DNA of 64,000 bases from Omphalotus guepiniiformis. Taxonomy: Eukaryota; Basidiomycota; Agaricomycetes; Agaricales; Omphalotaceae. Below the pieces are notes generated by a model that ran no database searches, was not told the DNA's origin, and saw only the letters and a program-made list of their open reading frames with translations. The translations under genes and the position numbers were made by a program. Where the stretch lies: contig JAQOOI010000022.1 of assembly GCA_028554645.1 (NCBI GenBank), positions 1,178,001 to 1,242,000 of the forward strand, in the 5' to 3' direction. Below are positions 17,968 to 27,549 of the stretch, piece by piece; positions within the stretch are counted from its first letter, which is position 1, and each line of letters opens with the position of its first letter.

Positions 17968-18176
17968 TTTGCTCCAGCTCTACAGCACATCTAGCTTTAC
18001 AAGTCCAGTTACTGGCTTATCGTTCGCTCCCGCTCTATAGCACATCTAGCTTTACAAGTCCCGTTACTCGCTTATCGTTCACTCCCGCTCTATAGCACAT
18101 CTAGCTTTACAAGTCCCGTTACTCACTTATCGTTCACTCCTGCTCTATAGCACATCTAGCTTTACAAGTCCAGTCA
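17968..18176. repeat. 55-bp tandem repeat, about 3.8 copies
   Basis: A unit of about 55 bases is repeated almost four times without spacers. Each unit carries CACATCTAGCTTTACAAGTC followed by a CGTTACTCGCTTATCGTT-like stretch. Units differ at only a few positions, so the array is young or homogenised. It sits in the common 3' region of the two converging genes. I see no coding or RNA-gene potential in it. Confidence 0.9.
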
Positions 18177-18384
18177 TTACATTGACTCTATGTCATAAGT
18201 CTTACACAGTATAGCGCGCACGAGATACACAGAGTGAAGAGCAAAGGTACATTATAATAAACGCGAACACGAACGTACTCAGCAAAACTACAAACCTGTG
18301 AGACAACAAGCCTAACGGAGAGTAGGATTACAACAAGATAAGACGCTAGATGTTAATCATAGAAAGTAGAGTACTCAGGCAAGG

Positions 18385-20021
18385 CTAAGGGGTATCAACG
18401 ATGAGTTCTTCGAAGGTGGAGAACATCTTAACTCTTTCTAAATAGGCGGTTTCCTTCTGAGCTTGTAGTTGTTTCCATCGTTTGGGATTCTTTCGTTTGA
18501 GCTTGCGCTCAGTCATACATTCATTTTCTACCCAGCGAAAGATTGCGCCGGCCGTGTACTGAGTGAATGAAGCACGTCGATCTCCTAAGAACTAGGTGAG
18601 GGACTAACAACACTTCAAATTGCCAAGCTTACCAGGGGCTAAGCGGGTGTTAGAGTGCGTGATAACAGCGGATGGAATCAAAACAGTGGAGCCAGGTGGA
18701 AAATCTACCACTAGCTTCCATTCCCAAAGCACCAGCCTTGCGCTCTTGGTGGGGTCGAAGCGGCCAAGGGCGGTGATAGCGCACCAGCCAAAAGGCCAGT
18801 TCATGTGGTCTCGGTGCTTGTAGGTTCGTACGCGACTCCCAAGATTGAATGCCGCTGCAGCAAAGATACTCTTGCGGAAATTGCGGGGTAAAGACGGTCT
18901 AGCTTGGTGCATGGCCTTTGACGTTCGCTGATACTCCTGGTAGATTCTAGGGGCCCATGTTCGAAGGACGGCTGCGAAGGAGTAAGCCGGGAAAAGACTG
19001 TGGAGGCGAACACTCACAACTCTGATAAGCAGCTAGCCGCTGGACTGCTTTATGGGCCAGTAACTTGTCGAACAAGGGTTTCAAACTGCCATTGCTCAAC
19101 GCTACGGGATGAGGAGAACCCATGCCCATAGTGACGCCGCAGTTATAGGCAGGGAAAGACCCACGTTTAGGAGGTTTCTCCTGTGCAGCAGGTTCCAAGG
19201 GTGCTTCAACGCCAGCCTGCTGAAATAGCTTAAACACAACGTCCATATCGTCTAGGTAGTCTTGGCGGTTAGGCCTTCCCGCAAAGCACATGCAGAGGCG
19301 GTTGCAAGAATCGACGACTGGGGCAGGCTGCCTTTAAAGTAAAGGGGATGGTTTTAGCCTGGGGGTAAAGATAGGTCAAAGGGAGACTCACACTCCTTCC
19401 CAAGCAAAGTGCCGAAAGCCTGCCTCAAGAAGCTCAGGGAGGTCGTACTCTGCTGCGTCAACATCGAGGGTAGCGCCTTTATTGCCAGTGTGTGCACCTT
19501 TGGCAGCGTCGAATTCTGCAGCGTCAAAAGGCATAACAATGGGCTTTTGTGCAGCAGCCAAGGCCTCTTGAACCACGCGAGCTGAGGGAGCAACGTAGGG
19601 CTGAGCGTCCGCTTCAATGTCCGCCTCAATATCGGCCTTCCAACGCTTTTCCTGGCGTTTACGGTTAGAGGTTGAGGTAGCAGAGGAGCGGGGACGCTTT
19701 GACCCGACAACAGGAGGGGGGGGCGTGCTGGAGGCAGCAAGGGCTGGGACGGCGCTGTCCTCGAGTTCGTCTCCGTCTTCGTCCTCGAGTTTTCGAAAGG
19801 ATGGGCAGGGATCGTGTCGTCATCAACGCCAGCACCTGGGTCCGATTCCGCCGCTTGGACGAGTGCGCTAAAATCGAAGGGTTGGAAAAGAGGGGAAACG
19901 GGGGCCAAGATTGCCGGTGGAAGGGGCGATGAGGTCTTTTTCCGAGCCGTCTGCAAAAGTCTTGTCAGCCGCAGGTAGAAGAAAAGAGCGGTGGGCTCAC
20001 CGAGCGGAGAAAGTACCCCAT
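18385..20021 (-). CDS. TET/JBP-family 2-oxoglutarate/Fe(II) dioxygenase, fungal type
   Basis: A predicted DNA or RNA base-modifying dioxygenase of about 460 residues. The C-terminal catalytic domain is intact. YKHRDHMNWPFGWCAITALG holds the HxD iron ligands; LVLWEWKLVVDFPPGSTVLI follows, then SAVITHSN (second iron His). After removal of an intron the chain reads LAPGDRRASFTQYTAG, with the Arg that binds 2-oxoglutarate, and then IFRWVENE. This is the pattern of agaricomycete TET/JBP proteins, which oxidise 5-methylcytosine in studied members and are expanded with KDZ transposons. The N-terminal half is low-complexity (KRPRSSATSTSNRKRQEKR) and probably DNA-binding or disordered. The reading frame changes near 19785-19828; either a very short intron of about 44 bases or a frameshift explains it. 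The start MGYFLRS at 20021 is tentative. Confidence 0.8.
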
Positions 20022-20296
20022 TTCAGGTTACTGTGGGGTGAAACGTCAGTGCCAGCCCCGGTCGACGAACCAGCGCTCGGGCAGCGCAACCTCAAACTGA
20101 ACGCCCGGCCACCCCAGCTTTGTTAGATCCCATTGGGGTAGAATCAGCAGCCAAAGTAGGGGGCGGCCGCTGGTGTAGTCGCGTTGCTGGCCCTGCTGCG
20201 TTAGATCCCAGAGGGTTGGAATCAACTGCCGCAGCGGGAGCAAACGGTGGCAGGAGGGCCCAAACTTCACTCGGCTCACCTGGATAGTTGGAGAGC
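20022..20296. other. GC-rich upstream region of the TET/JBP gene
   Basis: On the minus strand this can be read as a Pro/Ala-rich peptide with an imperfect internal repeat (VDSNPLGSNAAGPATR and ADSTPMGSNKAGVAGR). That reading hits a stop before it can be spliced cleanly to the MGYFLRS exon. It could be an additional 5' exon, or decayed coding sequence from a longer N-terminus. Not firm enough to call as a gene. Confidence 0.3.
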
Positions 20297-20640
20297 CCCT
20301 GTCGAACGTTGAACGTTGACGTTGAAGGTTTATAGTTAGCCGTTGAGGCGCGAAGCTTGGACGTTGGGTGTTGAGCGTGGAATACGGGCTTGAACGGTTG
20401 AACGTGTTGAGTGTAGACAGTTGACTGACCCTGAGTTACCAGTAAACGCGGTCATATGATCATCCGAATATGGCGTGCTCACATGATCCATTTATCCGTT
20501 TTTCCGACTGCGTCATGGGCTTTTGTGTAGGCGCGGGCATCTTTCACCGAATAATGCCTTCTCCGAATAGCACCTTCTCTGTACATTCCGACATCCCAAT
20601 CTCGTTTTCACTTATAGGAGTCCGAATATAGGGTGCAAGA
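20297..20640. repeat. Clustered short degenerate repeats beyond the TET/JBP gene
   Basis: Two motif families cluster here. From about 20,297 to 20,425 there are at least seven variants of GTTGAACG (GTTGAACG, GTTGACG, GTTGGGTG, GTTGAGCG, GTTGAACG, GTTGAGTG). From about 20,464 to 20,632 there are four copies of CCGAATA (or CACCGAATA) and related CCGAC/TCCGT words. Dense short direct repeats just inside an end are typical of subterminal transposase-binding regions of large DNA transposons. No clear terminal inverted repeat or target duplication was found by eye. Confidence 0.5.
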
Positions 20641-21190
20641 TATATTAGCTCTGAATTCTACGCAAAACCCCTTTGGTCCTTAGTTGTATAGTGCGATTGC
20701 AGATAGCATACTGGTGTGTGATCTGTTCTTATTTACGAAACACCCACTTATACCTACCAGGTATACCGCTGCTACACAATCTGAGGAAACAACAAACACA
20801 TTGTTTTCCTCCCCACACTCGTCTCTATCGGAAACACCGGTACGACTCCTTGCCTCTCCTTTTCCACAAATACTCATGATTCTACGCCTACGCGTTACGC
20901 CAGCCTTCGCCCTATACCTCGCCTCAACCATTCCCAACTCCTCCCTCATAACCAACGCCATGACATCCATCCCCAACGGCTGCAGGCAAAGCCTCCGCCG
21001 CCACGAACGTGTTAGAGATTCAACCGCTTACGGTTACACTCAACGCGAATATCACCAGTAATGTGTCCTGGGCGGGAATGATTGGTGGGTTTCATCGAGT
21101 TCCGAGTTCGAGTTGTGGTTCAAATGATCGGATTCCTTGCCCTCGAAATCATATTTAACCCCTCCTTTGCCGTTCTTCACCGCTTGTACC
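20641..21190. other. Spacer before Hsp70 remnants
   Basis: About 550 bases in which open frames exist on both strands but none shows a recognisable domain, credible start with context, or splicing partner. I see nothing supportable in it. Confidence 0.3.
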
Positions 21191-22660
21191 TTTGACCTCT
21201 GGGGAGCGTAACGCGCTGATCTTCGATCTTGGTGGCGGTACTTTCGATGTCTCTCTTTTGACCTTCGAGGAGGGTATCTTCGAGGTTAAGGCTAAGCGTT
21301 ACATCGTCTTTGTATCCTTAGGAAATCCGCTAGGCATCCGCACCAATAATGTCTTCATCAAAAGCTATTGGTATTGATCTGGGCACCACCTACTCGTAAG
21401 TTTTTCTGTGTGTCTTTTTAACACCTTGTACTCAAAAATTGTCTTAACTTCGCTACAGCTGTGTCGGTGTCTGGCAAAATGACCGTGTTGAGATTATCGC
21501 CAACGACCAGGGTAACCGAACAACCCCCTCGTATGTCTCCTTTTCAGACAGCGAGCGTCTTATCGGGGAGCGTAACGTGCTGATCTTCGATCTTGGTGGA
21601 GGTACTTTCGATGTCTCTCTTTTGACCATCGAGGAGGGTATCTTCGAGGTCAAGGCCACTGCTGGTGACACTCACTCGGGTGGTGAGGACTTTGACCATC
21701 GTTTAGTTAACCGCTTCATCCAAGAATTCAAGTGCAAGAATAAGAAGGGTAGGCGTAACGTGTTCTCACTTGTGATGTCTTTTACGGATGCGATGTTTAG
21801 ATCTGTCTTCCAACCCTCGTGCCGTCTGTCGTCTCCGTACTGCTTGCGAGCGTGCCAAGCGTACTCTTTCATCCGCTGCCCAGACCTCCGTTGAGATAGA
21901 TTCTCTCTATGGGGGTATCAGCGCTTACATAGCCCTTACTTGTGCTCGTTTGGAGGGGTTGCGCCAAGATCTCTTCCGAAGCACCCTCGACCAAGGACGA
22001 CAAACTTCTCGGAAAGTTCGAGGTCTCCGGCATTCCTCCTGCTCCTTGCGCCCTCAGGTTGAGGTCACTTCGATTTTTTGAACATCTCCGTGCCCAATAA
22101 GACTTCTGGGAAGTCGAACCAAATCGCCCTCGCTAACGACAAGGCCCGTCTGTCAAAGGAACAGGTCGAGTGTATGATTTCTGAGGCTGAGAAGTACGAA
22201 GGTGAGTTGTTTTTACTCGGTCGAAGTATGTTTCGTGACTCTGACTGTGGACTGTTTCTTTATCAAGCCGAGGATGAAGCTGCTGCTACCCGTATCGGCT
22301 CCAAAAACGGCCTCGAGTCTTAACCTGCGTAACTCCCTCACCGACGAGAAGCTCGCTGATAAGTTCGATGCTGCTGACAAGTCTAAACTCAAACCCGCTG
22401 TCAACGAAGCTATCCCATGGCTCGACAATTCACAGGAAGCTTCGAAGGAAGGATACGGGGAGAAGCAGAAGGAGTTGGAGGCTATTGCCGAGTATGTTCT
22501 TTCGCTACACCTCGCCTTCACCGCGTACTTATGCCCGGTTATTAATCCTATCTTGCAGAAACTCTACAGCGCTGGCGGTGCACCTGGCGGCTTCCCAGGC
22601 TCTAGGGGTTTCCCTGGTGCAGGAGCTGAAGGCGGTCCCAGCGTTGAGGCAGTCGATTAA
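21191..22660 (+). pseudogene. Rearranged, decayed Hsp70 (SSA-type) pseudogene
   Basis: Pieces of a cytosolic Hsp70 lie in order but with large losses. An ATG at 21349 starts [16 protein letters not shown], an intron, then [16 protein letters not shown] ... DSERLIGE. The sequence then jumps straight to [18 protein letters not shown], skipping about 130 residues of the ATPase domain. A second copy of that [10 protein letters not shown] segment lies upstream at about 21,200-21,300. Downstream pieces continue through [18 protein letters not shown], frameshifts, [20 protein letters not shown], and a C-terminal lid ending GGPSVEAVD, a degraded EEVD tail. Stops and frame changes make a functional chaperone impossible. 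The EEVD-type end indicates a cytosolic or nuclear parent gene. Confidence 0.9.
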
Positions 22661-22795
22661 GGGGTTGTGGGATCGAGTGTTTTCGGACTTCCCTTGTTGA
22701 TTACAATCGGAGTAATGCATGCTCTGGTTTACCACAAAGTAAACTCCCCTCACCCTGTATCTTATACTGCGCATTAGAACTATCTCAACGTATTA

Positions 22796-23128
22796 AGCTC
22801 AACTTTATGGCATTCCCCCTGCTAATGTCTCCGCCTTCCAATAAGATGACTGGGAGGTCGAAACGAATCATCATCACTAGGGACAAGGGCCGTCTATCGA
22901 AGGAAGAGATCGAGCATAGGGTGTCTGCGGCTGTGAAGTACAAAGGTGGGTTTGTTTATTCCGTCGAGTTGTGTTTTGTGCAACGAGAAGCTCGCTGGTA
23001 AGTTTGGTGCTGCTAGCAAGTCTAAACCCGAATCCTCTGTCAATGAAGCTATCTCATGGCTCGACAAATCCCAGGAATCCTCTAAGGAAGAGTTCGAGCA
23101 GAAGCAGAAGGAGTTGGAGGTTAAATAA
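22796..23128 (+). pseudogene. Second Hsp70 C-terminal fragment
   Basis: A second, shorter Hsp70 piece follows about 140 bases after the first. It matches the same lid region: KMTGRSKRIIITRDKGRLSK, EEIEHRVSAAVKYK, then after a damaged intron NEKLAGKFGAASKSKPESSV and AISWLDKSQESSKEEFEQKQ, ending at a stop. It parallels the segment [10 protein letters not shown] to EKQKELEA of the first copy but has different substitutions, so it is a separate duplicate rather than a tail of the first. No ATPase domain and no EEVD end remain. Confidence 0.85.
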
Positions 23129-23376
23129 TGCCTGATCTCGTTCACGAGCAAAAAGTAATGACTACTCACCCTGTATCTTACACTGCACATTTGAAATAGT
23201 ACAGCACGTAATTTATTCATATGCTCTATTCTTGTTGCAACCAGGGTCTGAAAGGTAAATGTATCTTGTACCTACTCAAGGCTGCTTCATGGCTCTTAGA
23301 ATAGAGAGTCGTTAACGCTAGCTGTTTATCAACGATTACAATCAGTAGACTACGCCACCCGGGCCTCTCATCATCT

Positions 23377-25300
23377 TCAAAAACTGTTACTAAACAACGT
23401 TTTAGCAAACGTCAGCCCATTAATCCAAGCTGCTACAATGTCTTCATCACCTCCTTTTCCCTTCCAAGGTTCAACAACTCCATCAAGGGCTTGCATTTGC
23501 TCAGTGGATAGGATACCAATTGGGACTTCTACCTGAACGTAATTCAATCTCTCCGGAGGTCGAGTACTCTCCGGCCAGGTAGTGGTTTCTTCGCCCATCT
23601 GCAAAGGATTATTCTCTGCCTGTGACTGTAGAAGGGCATCATCCTGAAGCCCCTCCCAGTCAACTCCATAGACTTCTATCTCTTCAGCGCTCAAATCCAG
23701 GTCTTGTCCTCTGAAGCCATATACCAACATATCAAAGCCAAACATATCAATAGGAGAGCGATTGGGCTGATCAGCAAGCTGCAACTTATGGTTATTCCAG
23801 CTCTCAGCCCAGAAGCTCAGCTGCTGGTTGATTGTAGGAAGAAAGAGGTATTGTAAGAGCCACCTATGGTTTTCATTGTTGATATCCATGTGGTGATGTT
23901 GCTCCAAATCATAAAAACACTCCTTCCAGTTGGCGCCAACTTGAGTAGTCACATCCCACCATAGTCGTTCAATCCTAACATTGTGGACAGATCTGCAATC
24001 GGTTTAGAAGGGAGGAAATTCAAAGAAGTTTTGAGCATTACCGGCCCCAAATATAAGAGCCCTTTTGGCCTCCATGATTCCATTCCATCCAGGCAGCAAC
24101 AAGCATATTTTCCCCCCCATGATCACCTCGAAGACGGGCCGGTATCCCAAAAACTGCAGTTCCCTGTAGAAATAGATGCAGCACAGTTTCAGCTTCGTTG
24201 TTATTACTAGCCCGAAGAGCAGTAATCAAGCGGGAGTGACCATCAATGAAACCATGTATCACTATACCCCATCTAATAAGACCTTTGTACTACATGAGCT
24301 CAGGGATTGAAAGATAATGGTAAACACTTACCATGCTGGCCATCGTGATGCCAGAGTGCATTTGGCCCTGGAACACTATAGCCTCTTCTTCGAATCTGAA
24401 TTCTTTGAAAGACCCGGTGGACTGGATCTATCCGCAGCAAAGCTTCTCGAATTCGCTCTCTCGGCACAATATGTCCCTGTCTTCGAAGCATACCATCCAG
24501 CATGGTGACACCTGCACGTTTGTAATGAGAACGAAGGTCCAAAAGAAGAGTGTCCAGTTCTGTATCAGAAATTTGAGAGAGATATGAACCGGTCTGTGAC
24601 GCTGCATTTGTCCCAGTATTAGATGGTGGAAGGGGGTCAAGTAAGGAATCTTGTCCGTTTTCCAGAAAGTCAGAATTTGTCTCTTGAGCTGGTAAGACCG
24701 TGTTCTCTTCTTGTTCATCCTCTCTAGCATGGAAGGGTGCAACTCCAGGAGAAGCAATGCCGTGCTCCAGGAGTAAGCCTCTGACAACACTTCTACTAAC
24801 ATTGAGAAAACGAGCGATGCCTGAAGTTGATCGGTGCTGATAGGCCCAGGCAAGGAAATAAGGGTCGATGTAAGTGCGTGGCCTTCCACGTCTCCCTGTG
24901 TGAATGGTTGAGGTCACCTCTGGCCTTCCCTGATGAGATGCCTCTACAATCTCATTGTATCTAAGACGAACATCTTCCAACATTTGGGTAAGGTTGGTCT
25001 TCAGAACCCCTAGTTCCTCTTCATTGAGAGCCATGCTACCGTACTAAGAGAACATCAGAATATAAACAGCTGAGGAGCATCAACATTTATTGATTATACC
25101 TGGTCAACAATGGACCTAAACTCCTGTAAATCATTAGATAGTTGCTGGACATGATATTCATCCGCAGGATTATTGAGAATATCTAGTACAGCTTGATTAA
25201 AAGCTGCATAGTGTGCACGGAACTGATCGGTTAGAGCTTGTGCTGAAAGAAATAAATCTGCAGAATCAGCTGGCAGAGTAGGATCACTTCCAGCAGACAT
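23377..25300 (-). mobile_element. DDE integrase/transposase gene, basidiomycete single-ORF type
   Basis: A predicted integrase of about 590 residues. Exon 1 starts MSAGSDPTLPADSADLFLSA (an in-frame ATG 36 bases upstream is possible) and splices to YGSMALNEEELG. A helix-turn-helix-like part follows (GRRGRPRTYIDPYFLAWAYQ ... GIARFLNVSRSVVRGLLLEH). The catalytic core has all three acids: NALWHHDGQHG (first Asp), LRGDHGGENMLVA (second Asp) and SVHNVRIERLWWDV (Glu), joined across two introns with clean GT-AG sites. The C-terminal part has ILSTEQMQALDGVVEPWKG. This retroviral-integrase-fold family is common in agaricomycetes. The frame is fully open, so it may be active or recently active. I could not find its terminal repeats. 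Confidence 0.85.
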
Positions 25301-26713
25301 GATGGAAGACCGGTGTAACACTGCTAGACTGGTCAAAGCATAAGGCTTCCAAGAAACCTGCTCTTGGGAATATGAGATAAGGCTGATTGATAAGAGATGG
25401 CTTTTTTCACTGGCCCAACTAAAAATACAATCATTCTTTCACCGTTCATTAATAGTCTTGCAGGTTATAACAAGTATAAAATAATAGAGAAGTATGAGTT
25501 AACTTGTCTAGAGGATACCAGTAAACCTTTGGCTGGTTGAAGTTAGGCTCTGACTCAATTGTCATAGACAGAGTCAGCTGCCTAATATTGACTGTTGAAG
25601 CAAGAAAGAACAAGCTGTTGTTACTGACAGTTGGAATCAAAGCCTACTACCTTGAAGTCAATCAAATGAAAAAGTTGAAAGCCAATTATACTAGAAGACA
25701 GTCACAAAGTGATCTTGTAGTTCTACCACTGTTGGATTAAGAACTAAGAGCAGAAGACTGGAAGAGAAAAGTATGTTAGGATAAAGCACTTGTGAATAGT
25801 AGAACTTAGCTTTTGAACAGTTGGTCTTTGTCAAGGGGTCTCTTAGCACTTGCAGTGTTGTTTGTCAGCTTTAGCATCAGTCTGTCTGATACTACCTTAA
25901 AGGGTCTGTTAGCACTTGCAGAGCTTGATTTGCCTATCATGCCTAGTATAGTTGTCCAGGAACACTTGAACATGGTCATTTCACTGTTTGATAGTAGCCA
26001 CTTCTCTCCATATATCACTACATTGTGAGTTGGCACTTGCAAACCCAGTTGATAGTAGACAAAATCAGTTAGCAAAGTCACATGACACTTCACAATCTCA
26101 TATCAACCTTGTATTTGCAACAAAAACTGACGTGATAGAAATGACGTGCACTGTCTGAGGAAGAGCTACTGTATAGCTATCAAAGCGTCATCGAAGAAGA
26201 TACCTTGTCGACAAATTAACGAGTAAGGCGGTGCTGACCTGATTTGTCTGTCTTAGCAGACAACAGGGGTCACAGTCGGCAGGCTGAAGATGGGGTTGCA
26301 GTAAGATTTGGCGTGTGGCAGTGTCTGGATTTGTTACCCCCTTTCAAAGTCAACAAAGAATTAATCCCACGTTTAGCTCTCAACCCATTCTCTTTCAACC
26401 TCGTACTACGTTATAGTACATATCTCTCAGCTTTTTGAAGGACCCTCAGGGGATACAACAGAAAATACCACAAAGGCCAGCGCACTTCTCGCTCGACCCA
26501 ATCTTGTACTCCTGAGTCTGCCACTTGGAACTTAGACGGGGGGTAACATACAAACTCGCCTCCCCCCGACTCAGTACTCTGGAAAATGATGTCAAGGCTT
26601 TTCTCTCAGACATGCCCCTGGAAGTGTATAAAAACGTACCATGAATCTTCTTAGAATCTTCAGAATACACTCTACATCACTTCAATCATCACTTCAATCA
26701 CAATCAACCAAGC
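25301..26713. other. 1.4-kb spacer with short direct repeats
   Basis: AT-rich sequence beyond the integrase start. Two near-identical words of about 20 bases (GGGTCTCTTAGCACTTGCAG and GGGTCTGTTAGCACTTGCAG) occur about 65 bases apart near 25,840 and 25,905, and a third GCACTTGCA lies near 26,035. These may be internal to the integrase element. The last 100 bases look like a promoter for the next gene: TATAAAA near 26,627, then repeated TCACTTCAATCA words just upstream of its ATG. No gene seen. Confidence 0.4.
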
Positions 26714-27348
26714 ATGTCTTCATCTGAAGTCTTCTTCACAAATTCGAGTCGTACCACCATCACCATTCGGGTGTTGTGTTGGTTCTTGTCTAGCGCTGGC
26801 TTTATATCCGTAAGTTTCTTCAGAGTATTTCTCAATTGGTTGAGTTAAGTGCTTATCTTTCCTTTCCGCAGAGTGTCGCTTCAATCCTCGTATTGACGTT
26901 CTGGCCATGGACTGGACCTCAAGTCCCTCCAGACTGGAAGCCAATCAACCGTAGAGCAAGCTTGGATTCTGTAGATTCCTCTGCGTCTACACTGGTTAAC
27001 TCTTTTGATGTTCTTGATGAGAAGCGTAAGTGTATTCTATACAGTACATGTAAAGTCCAATGCTAATGTGGTATCATCTAAAGCTGCCCAAATCCAAACG
27101 TGTCCGACGTGCTAGCATTCCTTTCATCCGTGTCAATGTCATCATTCCTCATCGCATACATATTGCTAGACCTTTCGCACGTTGTTTCTCATCTTCGACC
27201 AAGATCGTCTCTGCGTCCGTGAGGAAGTCTATTGCATCCTCTTCATCATCACCCAGAAAGATCATCACAAAGGCTGCCTCGTTCGCCTCGTTTCCTCGAA
27301 AGAGTATTGATGCAGCCAGGGACATTATCCGAGTCAAAGCGATATGAC
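26714..27348 (+). CDS. Small predicted single-pass membrane protein, unknown function
   Basis: Not recognised. Three exons can be joined with good splice sites (donors GTAAGTTTC near 26,811 and GTAAGTGTA near 27,026). They encode about 165 residues. Near the N-terminus is a hydrophobic stretch (VLCWFLSSAGFIS joined to SVASILVLTFWPW), followed by PPDWKPINRRASLDSVDSSA. The C-terminal half is rich in Arg, Lys and Ser (RVRRASIPFIRV ... SVRKSIASSSSSPRKIITK). That suggests a membrane anchor with a basic, phosphorylatable tail on one side. It has a promoter-like upstream region with a TATA box. It could be lineage-specific. Confidence 0.6.
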
Positions 27349-27549
27349 GCATTCTGAATTGTGGAAGCTTTGTGTTGTTAAAACCAGGGCTTAGACGAGC
27401 TCTATATACCACTTTTTTCAATGTGTACTTGTATTCTTGAACGTGCAGAATAAAAAAGAGATACGAATCTTTGTACACTGTAGATTGATCATTGTTTCTG
27501 CATCTGTTCAAAAAGTCAAACGCTTCCACTTTATCCTCCATCTTCAATC

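Noticed and set aside
17968..18176. Array resembling a CRISPR
   Set aside because: Units are joined without unique spacers and the DNA is clearly eukaryotic; it is a simple tandem repeat.
19354..19780. Reading frame continuing PFENSRTKTETNSRTAPSQ in the TET/JBP gene region
   Set aside because: This frame is out of register with the catalytic domain; the other frame (KRPRSSATS ... FDAAEFDAAKG ... FRHFAWEGV) leads into it correctly.
20684..21061. 125-codon open frame on the plus strand
   Set aside because: No domain, no splicing partner and overlapping open frames of similar length on the other strand; treated as chance.
21349..21894. Functional short Hsp70-like ATPase fragment protein
   Set aside because: The deletion removes much of the nucleotide-binding domain and the frame is lost soon after, so a working protein is very unlikely.
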